A stretch of 64,000 nucleotides of DNA, taken from contig CAWKCE010000005.1 in NCBI GenBank assembly GCA_963848085.1, positions 186,001 to 250,000 on the forward strand, in the 5' to 3' direction. A program made the position numbers and the translations under genes. The first letter of the stretch is position 1. Every line of letters begins with the position of its first letter. The notes beneath the pieces are model-generated. The model made no database searches and was not told where the DNA came from. It saw only the letters and a program-made list of their open reading frames with translations. This DNA comes from CAWKCE01 sp032127035 (GTDB lineage Bacteria > Actinomycetota > Actinomycetes > JAHEKZ01). Shown one piece after another: positions 15,053 to 23,338 of the stretch.

Positions 15053-15724
15053 TTAGGTCGGCGTGTCCCCGAACCGCGTCCAGTGCCCTTCGGAGACCAC
15101 GTCGGAGGAACCGTCGACGACCCTGATGGCCGTCTGTTCGTCGATGGCATAAGCCGGGATACCGATGTCGGCGGCCCAGCGCTCTGCGTCGGCCTGACTG
15201 TTCTCCGGGAAGGCGTCCAGGTGCGGGAAGATCGAGAAGTCGACGACTCCCAAGGTGCGGTCGTCCAGGGCTGCTGGCCACTCCACGAAGTCCGTTCCGA
15301 TCCGGGGTGTCATCACCATGCTGCCGGCGCTCACACCCACCCAGACCGTGTCGAGTAGCGACGGCAGTAGCTCGGCGAGGCCGGACTCCTTCATCCAATG
15401 GCACAGGTACGTCGCGTCACCACCGTCGACCAGGAGTGCGTCGGCCTCCCGAACCCAGGGAACCCATCGCTCCGCCCCGATGGTGGGAAGCGCGGTCAAC
15501 TCGAGGACTCCGAGCGATGCCCAGCCCAGGCCTGACAGGTGGTCCCATCCGGGATCGGCGGCCACGAAGCCCCGCACCGAGGTCGGACCACACATCGGGT
15601 GGCCCCATTGCCCGGTGGGGATGCAGAGGGCGTGGCACTCGGTGATCGGCTTGCCGAGAAGCTGCACGAGCGCTGAGTGGATGCTTGGGTTCGTGACTCC
15701 GCCCGACGTCAGCAGCAGCCGCAT
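15053..15724 (-). CDS. Peptidase E-like (S51) protein
   Basis: A 223-aa cytoplasmic protein with a Rossmann-like dipeptidase E fold. The nucleophile elbow is GVSAGSM (Ser about 137) and DGGDATYL lies at about 102. S51 enzymes cleave N-terminal Asp dipeptides or process cyanophycin; the substrate here is unknown. ATG 15724 follows GGGAGG at 4 nt spacing. It is the single gene between repeats D and S4. Confidence 0.82.
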   Translation of the reverse strand: MRLLLTSGGVTNPSIHSALVQLLGKPITECHALCIPTGQWGHPMCGPTSVRGFVAADPGWDHLSGLGWASLGVLELTALPTIGAERWVPWVREADALLVDGGDATYLCHWMKESGLAELLPSLLDTVWVGVSAGSMVMTPRIGTDFVEWPAALDDRTLGVVDFSIFPHLDAFPENSQADAERWAADIGIPAYAIDEQTAIRVVDGSSDVVSEGHWTRFGDTPT

Positions 15725-15830
15725 GGGGCCTCCCAATTCGTCTCAGGCTGAAGGTAACCATTGCCAGTCAATCTCATGAGTCACATCAGCCGAACGCGAC
15801 GGGCCGGTCGCTCGTCAGCAGGCGATCCAG

Positions 15831-15848
15831 ATCGGCACTTCGGCTTCG
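15831..15848 (+). repeat. Array repeat remnant S4 (right end only)
   Basis: ATCGGCACTTCGGCTTCG matches the right terminus of the family. No left end is recognisable nearby. Confidence 0.45.
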
Positions 15849-15908
15849 CCCCGCCAATCCCCAGAGGGAACACCCGTCCTGCTGGGCTGAGGGCGGCGGG
15901 TCGCGGAC

Positions 15909-16514
15909 TCAGGTGGTGCGGCGGTAGCGGATGTGGGTGGTCAATGGTGAGTGCAGCACCTCGGCGGGCTCAAAGCCGAAGGACGCCACCCCGTCGAAGA
16001 TGCGCTCGCCCGAACCGAGCAGGACGGGCGCGATGTCGAGGGTGAGTTCATCGATCACGCCGGCGATCAACGCCTGTCGGACGGTCGAGGCTCCACCGGC
16101 GATGTCCACTCCGTTGCCGCCAGCCGCCTCACGCGCTGCGGAGTAGGCCGCGGCGAAGCCCTCTGTGACGAAGTGGAACGTCGTCCCTCCGTCCATCTGA
16201 ATCGAATCTTGGCGGTGATGGGTCAATACGAAGACGGGCGCGTGGTACGGCGGCTCGGGGCCCCACCAACCAGACCAGGCCTCGTCCCAGTCCCCGCGAA
16301 TCGGGCCGAACATGTTCCTGCCCATTACATACGCACCTCGGGGGCGCATGAGCCACTCGTTCGCGACCTTGTCCGCGTCGTTGGCACGCGGGTCGCCGAT
16401 ATGCCAGCCATGCAGCTCCCGCCCCCGCTTTCCCAGGGGCTCCTCCCGGCTCTGATCCGGCCCAGCGACGAACCCGTCAAGCGCGATCGACATATGGCAA
16501 GTGGTGTCCGACAC
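15909..16514 (-). CDS. Dihydrofolate reductase-like (RibD C-terminal domain) protein
   Basis: A 201-aa protein of the bacterial DHFR/RibD_C family: MSIALDGFVAGPD at the start, YVMGRNMF, VFVLTHH and GGASTVRQALIAGVIDEL, which form the NADPH-binding fold. Such stand-alone proteins are often called DHFR but their substrates are mostly unproven. GTG 16514 is chosen because GGGAG lies 6-7 nt upstream. It lies between remnants S4 and S6. Confidence 0.83.
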   Translation of the reverse strand: MSDTTCHMSIALDGFVAGPDQSREEPLGKRGRELHGWHIGDPRANDADKVANEWLMRPRGAYVMGRNMFGPIRGDWDEAWSGWWGPEPPYHAPVFVLTHHRQDSIQMDGGTTFHFVTEGFAAAYSAAREAAGGNGVDIAGGASTVRQALIAGVIDELTLDIAPVLLGSGERIFDGVASFGFEPAEVLHSPLTTHIRYRRTT

Positions 16515-16592
16515 CAAGTGCTCCCAAGCAGTTGCGAAGTGGAAGAAGTCGCCCGGACGATATCGGGCGGCATCTTCCGGGGCCACCGAACG

Positions 16593-16641
16593 CGAATGCC
16601 GGAGTGGCTGTGCACCCGACGTCCCCTATCGGCAGCTGCCG
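16593..16641 (+). repeat. Array repeat remnant S6
   Basis: CGAATGCCGGA at the left and TATCGGCAGCTGCCG at the right, about 49 bp, in the gap between two minus-strand genes. The ends resemble the family ends; the interior does not. Confidence 0.45.
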
Positions 16642-16685
16642 ATCGCGCTCCTCGGCGTTGGATGGCACCGCGCTCGACGTTGTAG

Positions 16686-17039
16686 TCAGTCGGCCTCAAG
16701 GTGCCCGAAGCGGCGAACCTCCTGGGGCCAGCCGCAGGCCTCCGCGATCTTTCCCGCCCACATCGTGGCAGCCTCGTCATCAGCCACGTCCACCACGGTA
16801 AACCCGCCCAAGATCTCCTTGGTCTCCACGAACGGTCCGTTGGTGATCACCAAGGTGCCGCTGGTGGTGTCGGCGCTGTAGACCGGGCCGTCCTGCTCCA
16901 GCCCACCGGCGAAGAGGTACGCGCCAGCAGCCTTGATCTCGTCCACCACCGCCTCGGCGAGCGGTCCGCGCGCGCGGAACCACTCCTCGGTGTGGTCGCC
17001 CACCCACTGCTGGTTGAAGTAGATGAGGTACTCGGCCAT
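16686..17039 (-). CDS. YCII-related protein
   Basis: A 117-aa protein of the YCII/DGPF family: MAEYLIYFNQ, then DGPVYSADTTSG, TNGPFVETKEILGGF and VDVADDEAA. The domain is a dimeric ferredoxin-like fold with a proposed catalytic role in unknown reactions; related proteins are often co-encoded with ECF sigma factors. ATG 17039 has GGAGAAGGAG upstream. A second YCII gene occurs at 24175-24513. Confidence 0.88.
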   Translation of the reverse strand: MAEYLIYFNQQWVGDHTEEWFRARGPLAEAVVDEIKAAGAYLFAGGLEQDGPVYSADTTSGTLVITNGPFVETKEILGGFTVVDVADDEAATMWAGKIAEACGWPQEVRRFGHLEAD

Positions 17040-17194
17040 GACCACTCCTTCTCCTCCGGGGACCCAATGGCCCGCGTCGCCTACCCTACGAACGGCAACA
17101 GGCGAATCCGACTCGGTCACACCAGAGCGAACACCGGGCATCGGCCTGGCAACGGCGAGTCCTCCCGCTCATCGGCATGAGCGCCGCCGGAGGC

Positions 17195-17215
17195 CGCGCA
17201 TACTGCCGGTGATCT
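17195..17215 (+). repeat. Array repeat remnant S5 (left end only)
   Basis: CCGCGCATACTGCCGG is identical over 16 nt to the left end and flank of copy D (14818-14833). Downstream it loses similarity and runs into a possible transposase remnant, suggesting an insertion or deletion destroyed this copy. Confidence 0.55.
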
Positions 17216-17271
17216 CAACCGGTCGATGCAACACCCTCGTTGTTTGGGGGTCGTGTCGTCGGGAGGTTGGG

Positions 17272-17328
17272 ATGGTCAGGTTGTCGGTGGAGGAGAAGGC
17301 GGAGATTCGGAAGTTGGCGGGGGCGTAG
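17272..17328 (+). pseudogene. Possible transposase N-terminal remnant
   Basis: An 18-codon frame with MVRLSVEEKAEIRKLAGA then TAG. The sequence resembles the first residues of helix-turn-helix transposase proteins of the IS30 or IS481 type, but it is too short to be sure. It lies in a 362-bp gap (17040-17401) holding otherwise only the YCII upstream region and repeat remnant S5. Confidence 0.3.
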
Positions 17329-17401
17329 CGGCCCAATGGCTCGGCGCGTCGCAGCTATAGAGTCACAACCCACGAGTCGTGCGAGGCGAAGGAGACTTGC
17401 G

Positions 17402-17872
17402 GTGGAGATCAAGGAACTCGGGCACCTGGTTCTCTACGTGCGCGACCTCAAGGCGTCGGTGCACTTCTACCGCGACGTCCTGGGCTGGCGACCGATCCTC
17501 GGCGGAGACGACGACGAACCGCTGCCGTTTCCGGCCGCCGCCTTCAACGCGCCGTCCAACCGCACCCACCACGAGCTGCTGCTCATCGAGGTCGGCAAGG
17601 ACGCCACTGCGATCCCGCACGGCCGACGCGTGGGTCTGTACCACTTCGGCCTCAAGGTCGGCGACAGCGACGACGAGCTGCGCGAGGCACTCGCCACACT
17701 GCAGGAGAACGACGTTACGATCCTCGGTTCCAGCGACCACACGGTGACGCACAGCCTCTACATCGCCGACCCCGACGGCAACGAGGTCGAGCTGTTCATC
17801 GACGTCCCCGGCGTCGACTGGAAGAACGACCCGGCGCTCATCGCCGCCCCGGTCAAGCCCCTCGTGCTCTGA
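17402..17872 (+). CDS. VOC-family (glyoxalase/extradiol dioxygenase-like) protein
   Basis: A 156-aa protein with the vicinal-oxygen-chelate pattern: GHLVLYVRDLKASVHFYRDV with a metal-ligand His8, HFGLKV (His near 79), and IADPDGNEVELF with the ligand Glu near 126. The Leu/Arg-rich FYRDVLGW is typical. It probably binds a divalent metal and acts on a small toxic or aromatic substrate. GTG 17402 follows GAAGGAG. It lies between S5 and copy E. Confidence 0.85.
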   Translation: MEIKELGHLVLYVRDLKASVHFYRDVLGWRPILGGDDDEPLPFPAAAFNAPSNRTHHELLLIEVGKDATAIPHGRRVGLYHFGLKVGDSDDELREALATLQENDVTILGSSDHTVTHSLYIADPDGNEVELFIDVPGVDWKNDPALIAAPVKPLVL

Positions 17873-17989
17873 ACGAGCCCGCTGATCCTGACAAGGACGT
17901 CTATCCTTCCAACGCCGGGCGCTAACTCCCCGCGACGGTCAGTGGGCGCCGATCCCGAGCGGGCCGCCAGTGTGACGGATCAATGAGCG

Positions 17990-18121
17990 CGAATGCCGGA
18001 TATTTGGCGGCCCCGGGACCACGAGCCAGGGGATGCCTTAACGATGTGTGGGTTTGCCGGCCCAGGCGCCCCGCCCAGGCGCTCCGCGAGGGCGGGGCGC
18101 CGACAACGACACGTCGGTTCG
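17990..18121 (+). repeat. Array repeat, copy E
   Basis: 132 bp starting CGAATGCCGGATATTTGG, with GAGCCAGGGGATGCCTTAAC, GATGTGTGGGTTTGCCGG, and the best apical hairpin of the family: CGCCCCGCCC paired with GGGCGGGGCG around a 13-nt loop. The right end is diverged (CGACAACGACACGTCGGTTCG). Confidence 0.9.
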
Positions 18122-18662
18122 GGTTGGGCCTGCCGTGACACCCGGTTTCAGCTCGGGCCGTGCCACCGGACTTCAGCCACTTCCGACCGGGACGCTCTTG
18201 AGACCAGCGGACCGGACGACTGGTGTATGCCCAGGTCGTCGGCGGTGACCCGTCACCCAAGGGCGCCGAGCAGACCGAGTCGGCAAGCCCCGGTGCTCCT
18301 CATGCCGACATTCGCCCGAGGCTGACCTTGCGTACAACAGGTCAGTCGGCCGCAAGGCGCCAGGGTTCGCCCGCCGACGCTCATCGTCCGCCAGGCGCTT
18401 CGTCGCGACCGGGTCAACGACGCTAGGACCGGCGAAACGGTCATACAACGAGCGACGGCCACCAAACAGGCACAGGCGCCATCCCAAGGCCTCCCCCGCA
18501 ACCCCACACCAGTTGGTCCTTCTCGGCTTCCCGCCTCCGGGGCATTCCCTCTGGACACCCGAGACGCTAGACAGCCTGACCCGGCGCTATCCGGCTCTCG
18601 ACATCGAGCCGTGGCTGGCCGCTGCGCCCTTGGACTGATCACGGCCACGCACTGAGGGCGAG
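18122..18662. other. 541-bp stretch without a confident gene; possible decayed reading frame
   Basis: No complete gene. On the + strand a frame at 18510-18638 encodes a natural-looking C-terminal segment (GFPPPGHSLWTPETLDSL... ending EPWLAAAPLD, then TGA), but I find no matching start and the upstream part looks random. It may be the 3' end of a lost cassette gene. I do not recognise the protein. Confidence 0.3.
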
Positions 18663-19394
18663 TTACGACTCCAGCTCCCACAGCTTGCGGTAGTAGGCGA
18701 TCCGTTCCTCGTCCGGTTCGATTCCGTAGGACTCGAAGAACTCACCTTGATGGCCTTCACCGAAGTTCCAGTCGAGGCTCAAGGAGGCGATGGCCAGGTC
18801 CGCCCATCGGTCGCCCACCGCCAAGTCACCGAAGTCGACGTTGCCCGTCCACTCCCCGGAGGACGAGATCAGCGTGTTGGGTGCACACGCGTCCCCGTGG
18901 ACAACCACCGGCTCATCCACTGGGGGGCGGGGGCCGATCGATGGAGGCGTGCGACCGACCCAGACCTCCGATGTCCAGCCGGCTGGGAAATCATCGGTGG
19001 GGATCGAATGAATAGATCGAAGGCCCACGGCGATGGCCCGGATCGCCTCCGGCCGACGGGCGCGCCAGTTGTCTCCGACAGCGTGCTCGCCGGGCAGCGC
19101 CTCGGTGACAAGCCACTGGGCCGCCTCGTCCCCGCCGAAGTCGAGCACCCGCGGAGCCGGATGGCGCTTCGAGATCCACTCGAGCCGCACCTTCTCTCGC
19201 CCCAGATCAACACCGGCCGACCGCGGATACCACTTCACATACGTATCGCCGGCACAGAAGGTCAGACCGCCAAGTTCGCTGCGCCAGATGAGGTCCTTGG
19301 GACGCGCCCCGGCTAGCTGGACCACGATGTCCGGCACGGGATCATCCCCCAGGGAGTGAAGGGCATCCAGGTCCGAGAGGTCGCTTCCCGTCAT
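18663..19394 (-). CDS. Aminoglycoside phosphotransferase (APH(3')-like) family protein
   Basis: A 243-aa kinase-like protein. It has an ATP-binding Lys54 (TYVKWYP), the catalytic loop VVHGDACAPN (His166, Asp168, Asn173) and the metal-binding VDFGDLAVGDRWADLA (Asp187), close to APH(3') enzymes. It could phosphorylate aminoglycosides, but the family also has other small-molecule substrates, so resistance is only possible. ATG 19394 is chosen as family-like; a TTG 33 nt upstream is open too. Confidence 0.8.
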   Translation of the reverse strand: MTGSDLSDLDALHSLGDDPVPDIVVQLAGARPKDLIWRSELGGLTFCAGDTYVKWYPRSAGVDLGREKVRLEWISKRHPAPRVLDFGGDEAAQWLVTEALPGEHAVGDNWRARRPEAIRAIAVGLRSIHSIPTDDFPAGWTSEVWVGRTPPSIGPRPPVDEPVVVHGDACAPNTLISSSGEWTGNVDFGDLAVGDRWADLAIASLSLDWNFGEGHQGEFFESYGIEPDEERIAYYRKLWELES

Positions 19395-19487
19395 GGCATC
19401 AGGTTCCCCGTCGCGCGGGCGTTTCAACTATTCCCGCCCGCTGGCCTTGCGAGCAGCGACCTCGACGCGGACGTGGTACGCCTTCCA

Positions 19488-19511
19488 CCGACAGGCCAGC
19501 CGGCCTGTCGG
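19488..19511 (-). terminator. Perfect 10-bp hairpin after the PCD-VOC gene
   Basis: CCGACAGGCC and GGCCTGTCGG with a 4-nt loop, 88 nt beyond the stop of the minus-strand gene at 19599 and 94 nt before the APH start. No T-run. It is the only clear element in that gap, where no array repeat is found. Confidence 0.55.
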
Positions 19512-19598
19512 GTCGCCGGGACCGAAGGCCTGCCCATGCCCACGGACCCGACACAAGACGGTCAGGTGCGCCGATAATCGGACCCACGTGACGGCGGT

Positions 19599-20306
19599 TC
19601 AGTTCTTCGTCGCAGGGGACTGGGCGACGCATACGACTCCGGTGTTGCCGTCCTGGTCGGCGATCACGGTGAGCGACGGCGCGTCGCTGTCATCGACGAC
19701 CGTCCCACCCGCGGCGACGGCCGCGGCGATTCGTTGCTCGGCCACCTCGGGCGCCACATAGACCTCGACGTGGAACCGCTGACGCGGGGTCTCGTGCTCG
19801 TCGGCGTCCCCGAACCACAGGTTCGGTACCCGACCCGTGGCGTCCCGGATCTCGTCGCTGGGGGACCCGTGGCCCTGGGCTCCGGCGTTCCCGGTCAGCA
19901 GGGCGGCCCACACCGGGGCGATGGTCGCGGAGTGCGCCGTGTCGAGGCCGAGCTCGATGACGCTGACCGAGGCGGGGTCGGCGTCGACCTTGTGCTCGGC
20001 GGCGATCTCGGTGATCCGTCGCGCGAGGTCGACGTCCTGCTGGGTCACCCATTCGACGACGTGTTCGGTGCCCTCGTCGTCGCGGTAGATGGCGTCGGCG
20101 CTGACCAGCTTGAGGTCGACGTACCCGTCGCCGATCGCCACGCTCGGGTGGTGTCCGAGCGCGTCGCCCGCCTCGCCTACCGTGGCGACGAACCGTGCGC
20201 CGGTGCCGAAGTCGTCGACCAGGTAGCGGGCATGCAGTCCCTGTGCCAGCTTGCGCCAGTCGGTCAGCTTGGCCTCGGCGATCTCCTCGCCCTTCAGCAT
20301 GTCCAT
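19599..20306 (-). CDS. Fusion of pterin-4a-carbinolamine dehydratase-like and VOC domains
   Basis: A 235-aa two-domain protein. Residues about 8-100 match PCD/DCoH: LTDWRKLAQGLHARY, then FVATVGEAGDALGHHPSVAIGDGYVDLKL, with the family His-His-Pro motif at about 52-54. Residues about 110-230 are a glyoxalase-like VOC domain ending VIADQDGNTGVVC. The dehydratase half could recycle 4a-hydroxypterins. A TAGGGT box (20315-20320, minus strand) 8 nt before ATG 20306 suggests a leaderless mRNA. Confidence 0.82.
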   Translation of the reverse strand: MDMLKGEEIAEAKLTDWRKLAQGLHARYLVDDFGTGARFVATVGEAGDALGHHPSVAIGDGYVDLKLVSADAIYRDDEGTEHVVEWVTQQDVDLARRITEIAAEHKVDADPASVSVIELGLDTAHSATIAPVWAALLTGNAGAQGHGSPSDEIRDATGRVPNLWFGDADEHETPRQRFHVEVYVAPEVAEQRIAAAVAAGGTVVDDSDAPSLTVIADQDGNTGVVCVAQSPATKN

Positions 20307-20464
20307 GTTCGGGGACCCTAACTGTGATTCAGCCGAAGCGGGGCTGGGTGCGCCGCGGGGCCCTGACTGCGCGTCAGCTGCGCTTTGCGTCGATCGCTCG
20401 GTCGACGATGTTCCCTCCGGAATATCGCCACGTCCAAATCCCGCCCGACCACCGGCGATGCCTC

Positions 20465-20575
20465 ATGCCGGATACTGCGCGGATCCGGGACCGGGCCAGG
20501 GGATGTCTTGACGATGTGTGGGGTTAGCCGCCCCGATGCTCTGTGAGGGGGCGCACATATCGGCACTTCAGCGCA
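20465..20575 (+). repeat. Array repeat, copy F
   Basis: 111 bp: ATGCCGGATACTGCGCGG, the CCGGAT/ATCCGG hairpin, GGGGATGTCTTGACGATG, TGTGGGGTTAGCCGCCCCG, CGCACATATCGGCACTTC. The central part is about 20 bp shorter than in other copies, removing most of the apical hairpin. Confidence 0.9.
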
Positions 20576-20648
20576 GGTCCTCTGACCGTCCGGTGTGCCC
20601 TCATTGAGTGTCCATGCTGGTGTGCCTGACACGAGGTCGCTGGTTGCC

Positions 20649-21971
20649 CTATGCCGTCGGGTCGACGACGTGTCCGACGAAGACCGGCGTTTGAGTGGGT
20701 TCGTGGACCACTGCCCAGGCGTACGGCCGGTCTACTCCCATCGTCTTCGTGGTGATGGGACCTGAGACAAGCATTCCGATACCGGTGACGGCGGCAGCTT
20801 CGGACCCTTCCTCGTCGACGGTGATGTTCGCGCGATGAACTGCCTGGCTGACCGTCACTCCGGGAGCAATACCGGTGAGGTCACCCAGACTGCTGAGACC
20901 CAGCGCGCTCAGCGCACTCAGCAGCTCCAAGTCCGTGCCGGTGTCCCAGCGAGGCAGGGTGAGGTCCACCGCTTGGGTCGCGTCGGCCGCTACCGGGGCG
21001 GTGGCGACCGGCAACAGAGCGTTCAGGGCGGGCAGGTCGCGCACCACGGTTCGCGGGAGCACGACGCGCATGGTCAGCTCGTCGCCGACGTACGGCAGGG
21101 TGATCCGTTGCCACCGGTCGTTCTCGGTGTACCGGACTGGCTCGGTCGTCTGGCGCATCATCTGTGCCTGCACTGACGAGCCGGCGGAGGTTGTGAAGAG
21201 TCCGGTTGTGGTGGCTGAGGCGGAGAACTGGGTGACCCAGGTGGCCTTGAGGTAGACGGCGTTGGCGAGCACCATCAGCGTGTTGGGGTCGAGCTGGTCG
21301 AAGAGTCTCTTGATCCGGCCGTGAGTCTGCTTCGTCACCCAGGCGTTGATGGTCTCTGTCGCTGCCGGGGAGCCGAAGTCCACACTGTCTGGGTGCGCTC
21401 CGTACTGGGCAGCGAGCAGGTCGAGGAATGGCTGTTCGACCGAAGGTCCGAATCCGTCAGCCACGAACAGCCCGTTGGCGACCGCGACCACGGGGGTCGG
21501 GGCCGGCTGCTCGCTCGGTGGCGGTGGCGGGGTCACCAGGTGCGCCGTGAGTGCGTTCAGAGCCTGGTGCGGTGAACCTTCGGCGCGGTTGCTCGGCGGA
21601 AAACCAAACACAGCGTCGATCTGGGTGGCAGTCTCCCCGCGACTTCCCGCGCGCAACATCCCGAAGGCCACCGCGATCGACAGCGGCGACACGGTGAAGT
21701 TGGCTGACGGTGCGGCAGCAAGAGCGTGCAGATGCGAGGCAAACGCGTCCATCCCCGCCACAACTTCGGGCAGGTCGGGCGCTTCGGACAGCGAGACGAC
21801 GGCTCTGTCGACCTGGGACACCCTGATCGGCCCCGCTGGTCCACCTCCACCCGGGGCCGCTGACTGGGAACACCCCACCAGGGCCGGCGCCGCCCCGACT
21901 GCGAGGAGACCGAGCATCGTGAGCATGGTCCGACGAGAGAGCAGTTCGGCCGAGCGGTCAACCGGTTGCAT
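20649..21971 (-). CDS. Lipoprotein serpin (serine protease inhibitor)
   Basis: A 440-aa protein with an N-terminal Arg pair (SRR) and hydrophobic signal ending in the lipobox LVGC, so probably membrane-anchored outside the cell. The serpin fold follows: FTVSPLSIAVAFGML near the start, FEEG-type hinge as VDEEGSEAAAVTGIG, and the signature DRPYAWAVVHE close to the C-terminus. The Ala-rich hinge suggests an inhibitory serpin; the reactive loop is about MLVSGPITTKT. ATG 21971 is the start that gives the signal peptide. Confidence 0.9.
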   Translation of the reverse strand: MQPVDRSAELLSRRTMLTMLGLLAVGAAPALVGCSQSAAPGGGGPAGPIRVSQVDRAVVSLSEAPDLPEVVAGMDAFASHLHALAAAPSANFTVSPLSIAVAFGMLRAGSRGETATQIDAVFGFPPSNRAEGSPHQALNALTAHLVTPPPPPSEQPAPTPVVAVANGLFVADGFGPSVEQPFLDLLAAQYGAHPDSVDFGSPAATETINAWVTKQTHGRIKRLFDQLDPNTLMVLANAVYLKATWVTQFSASATTTGLFTTSAGSSVQAQMMRQTTEPVRYTENDRWQRITLPYVGDELTMRVVLPRTVVRDLPALNALLPVATAPVAADATQAVDLTLPRWDTGTDLELLSALSALGLSSLGDLTGIAPGVTVSQAVHRANITVDEEGSEAAAVTGIGMLVSGPITTKTMGVDRPYAWAVVHEPTQTPVFVGHVVDPTA

Positions 21972-22152
21972 CAAGAACGGCCACCTTCCCCTACTCCACC
22001 TACGACGACTGGGCGACCTCGCCCGTTCCTCGACGCCGCAAGTACCTCCCGACATGCGGAAACACAGCCGACCTCCGCCACTCGGTGGCGGCAGCACAGT
22101 GGTGGCGTGTCAACAATCGGTGCCAACTGTCGCACGCGCCGCCCAGGCAAAC

Positions 22153-22275
22153 CGAATGCCGGATGCCGGGCTGTTCCGGGGAGAAGCGAGTCAGGGGACG
22201 GATGGGCGATGTGTGGGGTCGCCCGCCAGGTGCTCTACGAGGCCGGCGAGGCACACATGACGGCGCATCTGCACC
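22153..22275 (+). repeat. Array repeat, copy G
   Basis: 123 bp starting CGAATGCCGGATGCCGGG, with CCGGA/TCCGG hairpin, GCGAGTCAGGGGACGG, GCGATGTGTGGGGTCGCCC, CACACATGACGGCGCATC. The TAAC core seen in copies B and E is GGGC here. Confidence 0.85.
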
Positions 22276-22300
22276 GGGTCCGATCCAGATCCGAGTTGCG

Positions 22301-22762
22301 CTAGTCCTCGATGACATCCAGACCCTGCTCTCGGAGCAGTGCCAAGCGATCGAGCATGCCCTTCAGCACTTCCGGGGAGTGCCCCTCCCACTTCTCCACC
22401 TCGCTGACTACCAGCAGCGGATGGCGGGTGCGGTAGGACTGTGTGATGTTGCCGGGGAACTTCTTGTTCGTCACGTTGGGGTCGTCCTCGAAGGGGCCGG
22501 TGGGCCTGACGACATAGATGTAGCCCCGCTCTCCGGTACCCGCGCGAGCAGTCGCCAGCTCCGCCCCCCATGCCGCGGTGTCCACGAGCGCGGTGAAGTA
22601 GATGTTGTTCGACACCCTGCCTTCGTGGAAGTTGGAGCCGTAACCGGGCAGGAGCTCTTCTCCGACCGTGAGCGCGGATTTCGTTCCGTGGTAGAAGGGT
22701 CCCTCGATGTGGTCGCAGTTCTCGTAGGTAACCGGAATGTGCGTGCTTCTGGGTTCTTCCAC
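22301..22762 (-). CDS. arr: Rifampin ADP-ribosyltransferase (Arr)
   Basis: A 153-aa enzyme that transfers ADP-ribose from NAD to the ansa-bridge hydroxyl of rifamycins. It matches Arr over its length: GPFYHGTKSALTVGEELLPG, SNNIYFTALVDTAAWGAELA, YIYVVRPTGPFEDDPNVTNK and KFPGNITQSYRTRHPL, with the conserved HGT and NAD-site Tyr/Asp residues. GTG 22762 has GAGAGG at 4-nt spacing. Arr genes of this type occur as mobile cassettes elsewhere, which fits its position between repeats G and H. Confidence 0.93.
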   Translation of the reverse strand: MEEPRSTHIPVTYENCDHIEGPFYHGTKSALTVGEELLPGYGSNFHEGRVSNNIYFTALVDTAAWGAELATARAGTGERGYIYVVRPTGPFEDDPNVTNKKFPGNITQSYRTRHPLLVVSEVEKWEGHSPEVLKGMLDRLALLREQGLDVIED

Positions 22763-22946
22763 ACGTGTCCTCTCGAATTCATCCGACGCTCTGGGTGGCA
22801 CCCGAATCTGGCGGCTATCACCTACGGCCGGGTCGGCAGGCGCGAACGATACAACGCCCCTCAAGGGAAGCACGCCAGACATTCCTTGGCCCGGGTCCCG
22901 AAGGACCCATGACCCTCGTCCGCCCAACCCTGGAATAGTCCCTGTC

Positions 22947-23246
22947 ATGGGCGACCCGCCGGAACTTCGCCACAGCGGACACTGGAGGATCGCTGTTTGG
23001 GCCCTTCGAGTGGGGTACGTCGGGCTGGCCGTCGCCATTGCCGGCCTCATCGTGACGTCGTTGGGATACACGCCGTGGGTGCTGGCCGTTGGGGTGATCA
23101 TTTGGCTCGCCGCCGCAGCCGTCACGTTGGCGGGGTTCTTCTGGTCCCGGCACGAGCTTCCCGAGCCACGACCTGGGTTCTGGTCGATGCGGTTCATGCT
23201 CGTCCACGACACGGTCCACGCCCAGTCGCCGTCCCAGCGGTCCTGA
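22947..23246 (+). CDS. Small two-segment membrane protein
   Basis: A 99-aa protein with two strong hydrophobic segments, about 14-38 and 42-65, a short charged turn with YTP, and a polar tail. I do not recognise the family. It starts at ATG 22947 and is divergent from arr; the 184-bp gap between them must hold both promoters. TAGTCC lies 5 nt before the ATG, a poor match to a leaderless -10 box. Confidence 0.6.
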   Translation: MGDPPELRHSGHWRIAVWALRVGYVGLAVAIAGLIVTSLGYTPWVLAVGVIIWLAAAAVTLAGFFWSRHELPEPRPGFWSMRFMLVHDTVHAQSPSQRS

Positions 23247-23338
23247 CAGCCCATTCCTCGGCCGCTGCGTCCGCCGTACGCCAGTCTCCCGACTCGTCCA
23301 CCGACCCGGATGTGCCACCACCGATCGGCTTCGAAGGG

